Assembly: GCA_030248065.1 (NCBI GenBank)
Contig: JASAMV010005235.1
Location: 62,001-126,000, forward strand
Source of the DNA: Rhynchonema sp. JSB1_4
Taxonomy: Eukaryota > Nematoda > Chromadorea > Monhysterida > Xyalidae
DNA: 64,000 bases
Direction of reading: 5' to 3'
Numbering within the stretch: position 1 is the first letter of the stretch; every line of letters begins with the position of its first letter. Positions 1 through 12,200 of this stretch are shown piece after piece. The position numbers and the translations under genes are program-made. The notes beneath the pieces are model-generated. The model did not search any database, was not told where the DNA came from, and was given only the letters and a program-made list of their open reading frames with translations.

Positions 1-859
1 TTTGAAAAATGAGGGTCAAAAACGTAACTTTTGGTCAAAACTTGATGAAAATTTTGCCCGGTTTCTTTTCACGAAATGTATTTTCTGTCCAAAAAATGGA
101 CCTTTTTTCGGTTTTTCTTCATGGAAAAAAACCGGTTCTTTTCCATCCGCAACTATAGCGGTACCCCCTTTTTCGGCGGGGGAATAGACGTACCCAACCC
201 ATCTGGGAGGAAGGGGGAAGACCCAAATTTGGAGAAATTATTTTTTGAGGTCGAAAATTTGAACCATTTTTGCCCCTTTTTGAAAAAATCTGAATAAAAG
301 AGGGTATTTTGGTGATTTTTGAAAACATTGACCTGGAAATCACTCATTTTATGCCTAAAAATGACTATTTTAGACCTGAATTTGCCTATTTTATGCAAAA
401 ATTGGGGGAGCAGACGTACCTGGAGGGGAACAGGCGTATAGTGCCCAGTGGGTCAGTGATTTATATTGTTGGAAAAGGCCTAAAAATGCCTATTTTAGGC
501 AAAAATTGGGGAAATTAGTGTACCTGTAAGGCAGTGTAGTGGCAGGCAAATGGTTGCAAGGTACCCTTGGGGGGATGGATCGAGATGGTTGCAAGGTACC
601 CCCCTACCCCTGAGGTCCGAAAAAATGGTGTTTTTAGCATGCATTATACTGCAAATTTGGCCGAAAAATTGGTACTTTTTTGCATTTGGGCCGAAGGGGT
701 TTGAATATTGTTGTCAATGTTGTCCAGTAGTGTTACCATACGTTACCGTTACCCCTGCCCTACCCGTTCTGTTTGTCCGTGTTTGTTTGCTCATATTTAG
801 CTCATTTTGTTAATTCTTCCCAGCCTGCCGTTAGGCTTTTGCGAAAGCATGCATAAAAC

Positions 860-1190
860 TTGAACTTGAACTTTTTTAGGGGTTTTCCGGGGGTATTTCT
901 GGAAACAATTTTTCAGGTTCGGGTCAGTGACTGAATTAATAGAGGCCCCCCGGAATAGAGCCCCCCCCAAAATGGGGTCAGTAAATTTATAGAGCCCCCC
1001 TTCTATTTAGGTTTTTACGGTCCTTCGGGGGGCTCTATTCCGGGGGGGCTCTATTAATTCACTGACCCCTTTTTGAGGGGCTGTACCGAATTGTCGGAAA
1101 TAGAACCCGGGGGTCTATTTTTTCACTGGGGTCATTTTGGGGGGTTCAATTTATGGGGGGGGTCAATTATTGGGGGGGGTTATATTTTTC
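860..1190. repeat. G-tract repeat family (GGGGGCTCTATT units), copy 1
   Basis: Units of the type GGGGGGCTCTATT, AATTCACTGACCC and GGTTTTTACGG recur with long G or C runs. The block around 870-965 matches 61,555-61,625 in inverted orientation (the text around CAGGTTCGGGTCAGTGA and its complement), and related units occur at 2,220-2,490 and 61,475-61,890. Positions 1-860 hold no recognisable gene, only A/T-rich text with short motifs such as CCTATTTTA. No coding potential was seen. It is an interspersed family of unknown class. Confidence 0.6.
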
Positions 1191-1309
1191 ATTTGGCCCC
1201 CGACGAAAGAAATCGTTGTTACTGATGCCCATAAAAATGGCTTGTTTTCGGTATTTTCTAACTTTAACAGCGGCAATTATGCTTAAAAAAAGCTGTATTC
1301 TGTTGTGTA

Positions 1310-1475
1310 CGCAACAGAGGTCGCAATCGGGCCGGCCCGACCTCGGGCCGGGCCGGGCCGGGCCGGGCCGAGCCGGGCCGGGCCGCGATTTTGGGCTTTT
1401 GGCTCGGGCCGGGCCGGGCCGGGCCGGAGATTTGGAGGGTCGGGCCGGGCCGGGCACCACGGCCCGAAGCTTCTG
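1310..1475. repeat. GGGCC low-complexity block, left arm
   Basis: A run of GGGCC units is flanked on its outer side by the text AGAGGTCGCAATCGGGCC. The same flank occurs in reverse complement at about 2,120-2,157, so the two GC blocks are divergent arms of an inverted arrangement about 0.85 kb across. The Pro/Arg/Gly-rich open frames here are by-products of the repeat. Confidence 0.6.
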
Positions 1476-1995
1476 AAGTGACTTATTTTACTGAAAAAGT
1501 AGGTTTTTTTTTGTCCAAAATACTAAAATTTCGGACGGATTCAGCAAGTAAGTGATCAGTATTGTCCAGTCGTGTGGCTACCCAGGCGTGCAATCAACCT
1601 ACTGTACCACCAGAAAGGCCTGAAATCAACCTACCTACTGTACCGACCGGCCGAGCTAGGGGGGAACAAAATTTTTTATGTCCAAGTTTCGATGAAAATG
1701 TACTCTAAAACCCTCAAAATTTTTCGATTATTTGGAATGAAAAATATGGATTTTATACCATTTTGAGCCAAAAATAGCAACCTACTGTAGTACCAGCCGG
1801 GGGGCGGCGACCTACCTACTGTACCAGGATGGCGCGTCGTCTACCTACTGTACCTAGGGGGGACCCCCCAGCCACACCATTGGTATTGTCTATCTGGCGA
1901 CTTTTTCATGGAAAACAATGAAATTTCAACAAAAACATTGATTCAAAAATCGCAAAAATTATCACAAAAATTGGGTTAAATTAAAATCTGAGCCA

Positions 1996-2160
1996 AAAAT
2001 TCGGGCCGGGCCGGGCCGGGCCGGGCCGGAGATTTGGGGGTTCGGGCCGGGCCGGGCCGGAGATTTGGGGGTACGGGTCGGGCCGGGCCGGAGATTTGGG
2101 GGCTCGGGCCGGGCCGGGCCGGCCAAACCCGGCCCGATTGCGACCTCTGGTACGCAAGCT
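1996..2160. repeat. GGGCC low-complexity block, right arm
   Basis: The inverted counterpart of the 1,310-1,475 block, ending in CCGGCCCGATTGCGACCTCT. Units of about 35 bp containing GGAGATTTGGGGG alternate with GGGCC runs. Between the arms (1,480-1,990) I see only A/T-rich sequence with repeated CCTACTGTACC strings and no gene. Confidence 0.55.
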
Positions 2161-2219
2161 TAAACAACGTTTGACACAACAACACAGCCTTACCGTAACC
2201 GTACCACTAGTCTGTTGTA

Positions 2220-2490
2220 CGGTGAAGGTTGGGGTGGGGGGTTCTATTAATGGGGGGTCAATCAATGGGGGGGTTCTATTTTTGATTTCGAGCCATTTAG
2301 GGGGGGGTTCAATTAATGGGGGTTCTATTTCCGACAATACGGTATTACGGGGGGCGGGGGGGGGGGCTCTATTCCGGCCCGGGGGGGGGGGGCTGTGTTT
2401 AGGTTTTTACGGAAATTGACCCCCTCCCCTGAATTGAACCCCCCAAAATGACCCCAGTGAAAAATAGACCCCCGGCCCGGGTTCTGTTTC
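2220..2490. repeat. G-tract repeat family, copy 2
   Basis: Same GGGGGTTCTATTAATGGGGG-type units as at 860-1,190 and 61.5-61.9 kb. From 2,490 to 2,956 there is no clear gene. A fragment of the GTCATTGTGCGACC transposon end lies at 2,919-2,936, and a GTGCCATGAGCC fragment like the end of another element lies near 2,626-2,640. Confidence 0.5.
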
Positions 2491-2960
2491 CAACAACACG
2501 GTACGTCAAGCAGCTGATGAAAACCGAGTGAATTATAAAGCGGCCATCAAAGTATAGCACTCGCTCAAAGTGTATTTTTGTCTAGAAAATGGCGTGTGCT
2601 GCTGCGTGCGTTGTGTGTATAAAAAGTGCCATGAGCCGGCCGATGGATTGCCCATACATGTAATTTTACAAACTTCAAGAAAGAATGAAGAAAAATCAAA
2701 ACAAACTAAAAGAGAAAACACTGAAATTTGAAAATTCGCATTCGCGGTTATTGGTGCCATGTGGAGGACTATAGATCTCACTTTATGGCAAAAAGTGGGC
2801 CAATTTTATTGTTTTGGATTTGGAAAAATATATAAATACTGTATGTAGAGCGCTGGCGATCTGCAGTGAGACGTGCTTTACCGTCCAGAAAAAAAATTTG
2901 AATGGATTAGTTTCTCGTATGGTCATTGTGCGACCCACATATATATCATTTTGCAGCTTT

Positions 2961-5900
2961 ATGAATCGACGCGTGTGTCGCCACCACGGCTACGAACCAA
3001 CACGACCCGAGCATATTGCTAACTGCGTCTCACACGGGGTACGTCCGTTTCGCACCAGCAGTTTTGTCTTTATTTCTGATGTGCATGCACATCGAGCAAA
3101 AGTCGTGACTGTCATTGGAAGAAAGTGAAACTGCAAGGTTTTAGCCAGGGTGATATTTTTGAAACGGTGTAAACGTCAGTTAGGTGTGTAAGGCTAGGTG
3201 GAAAGTTCGGTGTAAGCACCTTGAAACAGTGCACGCCGAGCAAGATTTCCGTCCATGAATAGTCTATTGCTCGATTGCGTTACGATGAACCCTCAGGTAA
3301 CTGACGGATGTTCCTAAAACGTTTGTTCAATCATTTTGAGCCACTGCTGCTGACCCGGATGCAGAATAAGGTCTAAGAACGACGGGATTACCTCGAGAAT
3401 GAGATGAGAGTGTGTGTGTGGTGTGTTGTGGTATCATGGAATTTGGGATTTAATACTTAATGAGCGCTGTGTTATTGGTGGCGTTCGGTATCCGTTCAGA
3501 TTTTTTCTGGCGCCTGTATCCGCTTCTGGCGTGTGCCGTATCCGCCCATTTTTAAAATTCAATCCAATGTTAGGCCAACTGATTGCCGTCAGAAAACAGA
3601 AAAAAATTTCGAGCACTCCGCCGTCGACCTGTCGAGAATAAGCCACTAATGCTCTTAACTATCGTGCCCCCGTTTAACATATTCAGGTGGCGATTTTGCC
3701 GTCACTCTATGGTCTCTATCTGATGTTGACCTACAGCAAGAGCACACCGGAGCGCATCACCAGCTGGGTGTACGGTATTGCAACCACACTGCTCTTCACA
3801 GCCAGCACAACCTATCACATATTCGAACTGATGTTCAGGCCGAAAATGCAGTGAGTCTGGGCAAATGGGACAAATATTGCAGTGGTCAACTCCCTATCAA
3901 ATCACTTCGTCGACTCCCAGCAAAACCGAGTTAGCGCGAGCGAAATAATACCACATGGCATTCGGGGTGAGTTGACAACTATGCAAAAACACTTGAGTTG
4001 ATCACTGTAATAATAACCCACTTTGTCCCGTGGACCACTACCACTAGTAGGGTTGGGACGGGGACTCTCAGTAGACTGGAAACCCGTGCTACGCTGCAGC
4101 CCGCCCAAACCCATGTAATGCGGTAGTGTTGCAGGCTGGCGCGTTTCTGGCTGCACGTGTGCGACCGTGCCGGCATCTACGTCTACATTGCCGCCAGCTA
4201 CCAACCGTGGCTCACTCTTAGGGATGGCGGTCGACTAGCAGCGCCGTGTCTTTACGTCGTCTGGACGGGGGCACTGCTCGGCATTGTCTACCAGTATGTG
4301 TTCCATGAACGGTACATGCGCGTCACATTTGATTTCATATTGATTCACTAATTTATTCCAAATCTGCTGGTTGTTTCAGCTATAAACACTTGGAGACGAT
4401 TCTGTACGTGATTGTGGGCAGCTTTCCCGCAGTCGTTGTGTTTGAAATGGTTAGTGGCATACGGTCAGGTCAGATCGAGTCTGACTTGGTGGGCCCCGAC
4501 CTTTACCGTGTTACATGTGTGGCGCACAAGCTTTACGTCATCGTCAGTACAACATGTCACGAACCTGGGAGCACTTGCTATTTCATACAAATTGTAAGTT
4601 CTTACAAAAAAACGCTACAATTTGTACCCAGGTACAAAAGTCACTTTACGCAGTTACAATTGTGAGTGATACAATTGTAAGAAGTTACAATTGTGACTGG
4701 GTACAATTGTACCCAGCTACAAAAGAAAATTTTGTAACTCGCATTGTAAGAAAGAGAAAAATTGTAGCTGGGTGCACACCGGTGGGACCGTCCTAACTCG
4801 ACACAATTTGATTGTTTATCCATTATTTGACCCGGGCCCGATTTTTTAAATAATGTTTATCATCTCTAGAAGCAATTTATTTGAAACTAATTTTATCAAA
4901 CATGCGTTTTCATGGTTGCCTAAGCGAAAGAAAATCGTGCTATCGAAACATTTTCAGCTCTATTGTATCCAGCTACAAAAAAATTGTGACTGGATACAAA
5001 ATTATTGTGGAAAGTGGATTTACAGTTGCTTGTAACTTTTGGCTACAATTTGTAAGTTTTTATTGTATGAAATAGAAAGTGCTCCCTGGTCTCCCGCAGC
5101 AGATGCACCAAAGTAATGCTGGCTGCTGGTAAGATAAGATCACTCTGCTCCTCGATCCGACAACCGGACTTACTTTTTTGCCTTTGACGTTTCTACCAAA
5201 GAGACTGTATAAGACTGCATAATGTCTGGGAAATCGTAGTGCGCAGTCACGTGATCAATAGGCAAGCAGGCCCGCCCCTCGCTACCGCCCTTGTGTCACG
5301 GAGAAACAGCGGTGGCCAAAACAGTGGTCTTTGAAAAACAGCAGGCACCTGTGGATATTTGCTGGTGGGCAGTGTAGGCCTAAGCCTAAAGGCCTGACCA
5401 CAAACCAAAGCCCAGGCGTAAGAACGACGGCCAATGTACCCGGTGTTTTGCCCGTGTGCTCCCTATCATAATATCTGATGACATGTTTCGCAGACGAACT
5501 ACAACGGTCTGACGACAGTAGCGTGCGCAGCGATATGCTACGTGGTTGGTATTGTGTTCTTCAAATCCGATGGTGTCGTACCCTTTGCGCACGCCATCTG
5601 GCATTGCCACGTCGTCGCTGGTCGGTTTGCCAGTTTATTCCTTTTTGTGTTTTTTTCGAACTAGACGGGACCCGTGCCTACGGCCCGGCTACAGCGCCGC
5701 GCCCGTGCCGTGCCCCCCCCCCCCCCCGAAGACCCGTTAGCATACCCAAAGCTACCCGTGAAAATTGACCCGTCTGCCCTTCCGAGGGAGGGGGCCACAG
5801 ACACACAGACATACGTCTTCCTGTTTTAGTAGTATAGATTCTGTTGATTGGTCCAGGCTAAGTGCCGCCGCCGCCGCTAAACGCTGAAGTACACTAGTTA

Positions 5901-6081
5901 GTCCCGCCCGATTGGGTGTTGATCCAATAGCCGACCAAGTATTGTGCGACGGTTCAGTCCCGGGGCACAGGTTCAGACCCGGCCATTCAGACCCGACCGA
6001 TTCAGGCCCGGCTGGCTCCTATGCCTATCAATGGGTCAAATATTGTGCGTGACACTACAGTAGGCACCACATTGTAGGAAG

Positions 6082-6115
<34 letters not shown>

Positions 6116-6307
6116 ATGTACATATGTACATGTGCTGTGGTGCCGTACCTTCTAAACCATCTACTACGTAATGCTTTCTTATTGAATCCAGGTGCATTAC
6201 TGCAATACATCGCAGTTTACGTGCACTTACTCTCGCGTGAAACATCAGCGAACAACACAAATAATCTCCTGTCATCAGACGTTCACGCTGAACATGTTGA
6301 GTTGTAA
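2961..6307 (+). CDS. PAQR-family (MMD/hemolysin III-like) seven-helix membrane protein, 6 exons
   Basis: Exons 2,961-3,038, 3,687-3,850, 4,135-4,311, 4,380-4,449, 5,494-5,620 and 6,192-6,307 join in phase (0,2,2,0,1) to a protein of about 243 residues, the usual size of monocyte-to-macrophage-differentiation factors. The N-terminus FMNRRVCRHHGYEPTRPEHI matches the MMD N-terminal motif. Exon 2 holds the S-x3-H motif (STTYH). Exon 3 holds HVCDRAGIYVYIAASYQPWL with the conserved Asp. Exon 5 holds FFKSDGVVPFAHAIWH with the final HxxxH. Together these are the putative metal-binding residues of the PAQR/alkaline ceramidase superfamily. The last exon adds the terminal helix after HVVAG and a hydrophilic tail. 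Reading through the exon 5 donor would end in a stop at the edge of an inserted repeat. A further upstream non-coding or coding exon is possible. The MMD-like assignment is strong; the ligand or lipid substrate is unknown. Confidence 0.88.
4600..5075. repeat. Intronic cluster of TTACAATTGT/TACAAAA words
   Basis: Within the 1 kb intron of the PAQR gene, short words such as GTTACAATTGT, GGTACAATTGTACC and AGCTACAAAA recur in both orientations at 4,600-4,770 and 4,965-5,060, so the transcript could fold on itself. No protein coding was seen. It is probably a degraded inverted-repeat element. Confidence 0.5.
5661..5840 (+). repeat. Interspersed repeat TAGACGGGACCCGTGCCTAC, copy 1
   Basis: About 178 bp beginning TAGACGGGACCCGTGCCTAC, passing through a C-tract, and ending TTTTAGTAGTATAGAT. 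It is nearly identical to copies at 37,699-37,876 and 59,655-59,829, with a fragment at 59,453. The length polymorphism of the C-run is typical of such copies. It lies in the last PAQR intron. The short oligo-like 3' end resembles non-LTR (RTE/SINE-type) tails, but the class is not established. Confidence 0.75.
6081..6112. repeat. Poly(A) tract
   Basis: A run of about 32 A residues in the last PAQR intron. Confidence 0.9.
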
Positions 6308-6526
6308 AAATATTTCTCACGTTTTTTTCATTTTTGAAGATTTAGACAGGGAGTTCGCATTTCCTTGGGCTGAATTTGAGCAGATTGTGCAGCTTAACAC
6401 TACTGGCATAATTTAAAAATATTTCTCTGTGATGATATTGAAAGTGTGATTCGCGACATGAGAAGAAATTGTCTCTACTTCGTTTTTTTTTCAACTTATA
6501 TCGGTGTGCGCGTCGTATGTAAAGGC

Positions 6527-6710
6527 AAACTACATCAACACGAGCCCGATTTCGAAGGTGGTGTGTGTTCAAAACGAATAGAAAGAGAAAATCATCATGC
6601 TCCACTTTGTATTCTTCAGCGTGTAACGTTTCCCAAATCAGCAGCCAAGTCAGAATGTTTCACTATTCTGCTAGCTGCGAAATCGGGCTCGTGTTGGCGT
6701 AGTTTGCCTA
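6527..6710. mobile_element. MITE-like element with CAACACGAGCCCGATTTC ends
   Basis: Inverted termini CAACACGAGCCCGATTTC at about 6,537 and GAAATCGGGCTCGTGTTG at about 6,680-6,700 enclose a short non-coding body. A second copy lies at 50,196-50,376 in opposite internal orientation, sharing TGGGAAACGTTAC-type text. Confidence 0.65.
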
Positions 6711-6711
6711 T

Positions 6712-7680
6712 ATACTCCAACCACGAACTCATGAGACGACTTATTTTGAAGTTGACTTGAACGGATCCAATAATGTTCCGGTTCCACGTATTTCGGAAAT
6801 GAAAAAAAGAGAAACGCATGTATTTTTTAAAAAACGTAAATTCCCTTTTGACTCCCAAAGCATTTGTGTGTTGAACGTTAAACAACGTTGCTGTTCGCGT
6901 AAGCACGCAACAAATTGAGGTCAGCCAGCTGGAACTCGTCCGTCATCATGTCTCTCAGCCCAAATTCTTTCTTTTGTTTGCGAAAACCCGTTTAGCCGGC
7001 GCATTTTTTGAATCTGGCCAAGCAAGCTTTAGGGTGATATTTTCGAAACGGTGTAAAGGTCAGTTGGGTGTAAAGGTCGGTGGAAAGCTCGGTGTGAGAA
7101 AGTTCAGTGTAAGCTCGGCGTAAGCTTGAAATATTGCACGCTGAGCAAGCAGCAGACGCGCGTTTCTAAACGAAAGGTCAACTTTAGCAGTCTGCTGTGC
7201 AAGTGTAAATAGTTTGTTTGCAATATTGTTTGTTTAGGCTGGTTGCACAAGCGTTTTTAAACTATATGTATGAATTTCGTAACCTTTCATGGAGCCGTTG
7301 TGATTTCGTGCTGCGATCAGTTAGTGACGTCAAAATTTTTGGCACCGCCGTCAATGAATGTTCAATTTCTCAACAGCACTGCGGCGAGATGTTAGGTAAC
7401 TTACAAATATTCCTTTAAAATGTTTGTGCAACCAGCTTAAATGAACCAGTTAGCAAAAAACGCTTTACGCTTGCACAGCAAACTGTCAAAGTTGACCTTT
7501 CGTTTAGAAACGCGCGTCTGCTGCTTGCTCAGCGTGCAATGTTTCAAGCTTACGCCGAGCTTGCACTGAACTTTCTCACACCGAGCTTTCCACCGACCTT
7601 TACACCCAACTGACCTTTACACCGTTTCGAAAATATCACCCTTAAAAAGAGTCGTCTCATGAGCACGTTGCTGGACTATA
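6712..7680. mobile_element. Miniature transposon (ACTCATGAGACGACT ends) with a nested second element
   Basis: The outer ends are CCAACCACGAACTCATGAG at 6,718 and GTCGTCTCATGAGCACG near 7,650, flanked by TATA-type text. This family recurs at 20,547-20,913, 41,590-42,127 and 51,166-51,532, with shared body text (GGTTCCACGTATTTCGGAAA). Nested at 7,027-7,647 is the TTTCGAAACGGTGTAAAGG foldback element, whose two arms (7,027-7,200 and 7,465-7,645) are near-perfect complements. No transposase frame is visible. Confidence 0.7.
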
Positions 7681-8449
7681 ATACTTAATGCTGCATGCAA
7701 TGCTTGAGTCATGCTAGGTATCGGTATGATTTGCCAACGTTAATATATGCAAGGCACATCTGTTGGGCTATTGTTTCGCCCGAACCATTTTTTTCATGTT
7801 TTTTGGGCGCGCCCATGTATGTAGGTCAGTGCATGCACGGTCTTGAAAAAAATTATCTCTGAGGCCCGGCATGGGTTTGCATGGGCGCCCCCGTATCAGA
7901 GCGGTACTCACGCTATGCGCACAGCGATCTGAACAAAAATGCAACAATATTAGCGATCTGACTTTTTGAATTTTGAATTTCCCGCTGGTTTTTCAACGCA
8001 ATTTCTAATTAGCTCACCTGTGTGTGTTCTGATATTAAACACGCGTATAAATTTTTGTTGTTTGTGTCATTATGAAAACGTGTGTGCGCAGTGTCATGTA
8101 TGTACCTAACGTAGCCCTGTGATCTGATCTTACTTAAATGTGCATGATTGTTTCTCAAAGAATTCTGCTGAGATTTATACTTTTTGCCCCACATAATTTT
8201 TCCACCCTGAGATTTTGTTTCAAATATATAGGCCACGTTGCGCATTCTAGTCATTATTGTTTTCGTTCACATTTTTTAAATGTTTTTTGATATTCTGTTC
8301 TTTTGCCCCTCTGTGAGTTGAGTGCTGCTTCGGTCTCAATTTCTCCCGCTTTACCTTTTTCCTCAATTCCTCAAATCCGGTGTGTGCGTGTGTGTGCGAG
8401 CCTGTATTTGGCATGTCAGTGAACTTTGTCAGCATGAATTTTCAGTGTA

Positions 8450-8578
8450 TAGTCCATCCATCAGCTCATGACACTGTTTGTCAGCTGAAAAGCTTGACAG
8501 GATCAACAATTTTTCACAACGGAACCTGAACCTCCTAAACAAAAGTGCCATGAGCTGATGGCTGGACTATACTCAAGG
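8450..8578. mobile_element. Short foldback element with TATAGTCCATCCATCAGCTC ends
   Basis: The ends TATAGTCCATCCATCAGCTC and its complement near 8,550-8,575 bound a body of about 100 bp. A related longer copy is at 52,423-52,752. The surrounding stretch (7,680-9,218) holds no other recognisable gene. Confidence 0.65.
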
Positions 8579-9218
8579 CTTCCAATAACGCAACGTAACA
8601 CACGATGTAGAGGCATAGGCGAAAACGCTTGCTGCCATGTCTTTGCTGACATGGGTAAAAATGAATAGAAGAGAAATTAATACATGTAAATTGTGTATGT
8701 TTTTGTCCTTTTTGCGAATCCCCGACTTATTGAGTCGTTTTTTCGTCTTGTCAGCAATGTCTGCAAAACTTTTCAATGACATCCACATGCCAATTGCTGT
8801 TGCGAGCCACTGTATAAAAAGAATTATGCCGAACACAAAGAAAATAATTCGACTGTTGCTTGTGCTTAGGCAAAATAAGTTTTCATTCTCGAAATTTCGT
8901 CAGGAAACGTTTTCGATTTCGTCTGAAGCACAAACCACAATTGAAATGAAGTGAAGCGATATCACAAAGTGGATGACGTTTCCAACTATTGGTGCTATCA
9001 AAACAGTGTTTATGTAATTGCGTACAGGACAAGTAAAGTTCACTTTTGTTTACATATTTAATGGAGCGCCACCTGTTTTGTGCGAATGCATAGAAAAGCA
9101 AACAATGACCGAATCAGTGGCCTCTGTCAAACAGTTTCACACCTTCTTCATTCGAAGTTTTGCTGTGTAGCTAAACGATTAAAATAAACCGAAATAAAAT
9201 TTGTGAAAATTGACCAAA

Positions 9219-12200
9219 ATGAAAACGCTGATGCACTTTTCATCGATCGCCACTTGTTTGATTTTCACGCAGCTAAGCGGTAAGTCTTTGATCTGGAAGC
9301 TTGAAGATATTAAGATGCGACATGACAAGATCAGAGCAAAACGTACCCAAAAGAAACTGCTGATTCACTCGTTCATTCAATTTTTTTCAAAAAAATTAGG
9401 TCGGACACGAGATGACTGCAACGGGTGGCATGGAACAAGTTGGAGACCCAGTTCTTTCATTCTGTGATCTTGTTGGGGAGCGAACCGCTCTGTCAGAAGA
9501 TCTTTGTTTAAATTTTGAATTTCCCGCCCAGCAGGTGCATTTGATTGGCCGGAATGCGTCGACTATCGTCCGACCTGGTGGTGCGAACAGCGAATCAACA
9601 TGACGCTCAGAACGACTGGCCGGACCGACTGCAATGCCGACTTTGCATTCCGATGGAAATTCTGCTGCGCAACGTGCACCAACACATGTGCCGTTATTTG
9701 TTGATTGATTTTACCACTTGTGATTTTTGACACTTTTAGATTTTCGAAACTGTGGGGCTAGTGTATGCACACCACATTTCGTGGGAATGCTCCACCCCTT
9801 GCGTTCAGCGAGATTTTCCTTATGTACTCATGCAGTGGTATACTGTAAGTCGGTATTGAACTTGGTTCATTTGTTCACCACTGGTGATTACTCGAAAGAT
9901 CGCTAAGCGTTGGGTGGCTCACCATTCTAGGTGGATACGCTGAAACTACATATCTGCCTAAAATTAAAGTTTGTGTCGTCAATGTCTATGACACCGAATG
10001 GCATGGGGTATGAGTTTGCACGCAGTGATGTTACAGCCCAGCAATAGATCTGCTGGTGGGGCTTTCTGGAGGCAAATTCGCCAGAGGCGTTCGCACTGAC
10101 GAGCCCTGGCGCCTCGGTGTCTGTCTGCGAAAGCAGGGCGAAACAGACCAGCATTACTGCACTCAGCACACGTGCTGCATTTCAGTACGTTCATTGGATC
10201 AGACCGATGACGCCTCAACAATGCTCGAGTCATTCTCGACGTGCGACGACGTTAAAAACGCATTCGGATTTTGCACAAAGGTGCTTCTTTTCGTCGTCCA
10301 TGGTGTTCGCAACAAAATTATTTCAAGTTCACAAAAGATGTCCGAAATTTTGCCGGAGCGCAGGTGCTGCACGGCACGGCCGGCCGCATCAACTGTGACT
10401 CGATCGATGCGCTGACTCTGTGCCGAAAAACGTGTGGATACTGCCATCCGGACAGATTCAATGATTTATTGGGTGCGTTCGTCGGAATAATTTCACAGTT
10501 TTTCGGTTTTCTGTTTTCTTTTAAATCTCGCTCCATGCTATAATTTTGTTTTCCCAGGTTGCACCAACAACATCACATGTGACAGCGATCGTGATTGTAA
10601 TCGGGGATTCTTTGTCGGCGCCGGCAAGTGCTCACGACCGACTTGTGACTGTGCTGGTTAGCTGACCGAATAGGTTTGGGGGGCCTCACTCGGTGGGGGG
10701 TAACTGACGGAATAATTCCCGTTTCGGCAACATATCCTTTGTGATTCAGGCACTCCTTGTGACCAATTCGACGATCGTGTGTGTGAAACGGATGCGGACT
10801 GTGGTGGTGTGAGGGACACGTGCCAGCCAACCAGGAATGTGTGCTCCTGTCCGAGTGAGTTACGCATTTCGTCTAATCGTTCACAAAAAAAGTCACGATG
10901 CTGTTTATTGCAGCAACATCTTTTCGGCGGCACTATAAACCTGCGCATCTGCCCCATGGATCGACAGTTTTTTCTAATAACGGAGTAATTCCCCCCTATT
11001 TGGTTTCAACGGTTCCATAGTTATCCTGAAGATTGTGGAGCAGAGAGCTTCGAAACATTCAATCCAACCGACTTGGCATAGATTCAAAGATTCTAACATG
11101 CTATTCACTCCATACGAAGATTCATTACGGACTCATTGGCACTGCAGACGGTCGAGTGGTGCCAAACCATGATTTTATGCCAGGTTGTGCGCCACCCACG
11201 CGCGCCTGTTTGACGGACGGTGACTGTAACGGAGTGATGGGTTCGTGTCGTAGAGCGAACGCGACAGCACCGTGTGGCGGGGAGACTGTGTCTAATGACA
11301 CGATGCTCAATGATGCCAGTGCACAACGAAAACAGCACAAGTGCACTTGCTCCTGGTGTCCGTGTGAGTGGAGGCGTTTTGGGCATTTATACGTATTGCG
11401 CCTCGCATCTGAAAAATGGGCTAACTCCGAGTGTGCATTGTGCACGCAGTTGACTTGCATTTCACAAACATACAACATCGAAAAGTGTCCAAAATAGCAT
11501 ATATCAGTTGAAAGCATTCTGTTTGACCATGAATTGTTGCGCCTTGGCACAATGTATACCCTGCGGTCACTAATTTGAACTGGAGGCTGGAACACGATTC
11601 ACAGGGTGTGATAAAATTTTTAATCATGCGCACAGGTCGCATGTACGATAAGAATGGATCGGTTTGGTCAAAAATATTTTGTGTCGCTTCACGTTCCGTT
11701 CCGTTGCCGCTCAGCTTTGATGTCGATCGAGTAAATCAGTCCTCCTCCCCCACACAGCCTGTCCACAACACACCCTCTGTCGAGCCAATGACCCGAACGC
11801 ATGTGGTGGTCAACGTCAGGCGTGTCGCAACATGTTCAACATGGCACAATGTCGCAGCGATGACGGCACATTGTGTCGATGTCACTGCAATCGTGAGTGA
11901 CCCTAAATGTCGACTAACATGCTCGATATGACCCGCTTTATGACCCCATGGAGCGTCTATGTATATGTCAACACCCCATTAGCACATAACATACCATAAC
12001 ACCCCACTAAACACCTGTCATTATTTATGGTTTCGTCGTTACTGTCCAGCTTATGCGTGTTGTTGACGTTACCATGTTGCTTCTGAGGCAATAAAAACCT
12101 TGAACCTTGAACCTTGAACATGTGAGTTGGCAACAGATCCCTGTGTAATACACAGTTGCCCAACCGGGGGTGCGAGTCATGAGGTCGCGTGTGCAGCTCC

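Noticed and set aside
5621..5662. PAQR protein ending at the TAG at the edge of the inserted repeat
   Set aside because: Splicing from GCTG|GTCGGT to the 6,192 exon restores the expected final helix in phase, so the read-through end is probably intronic.
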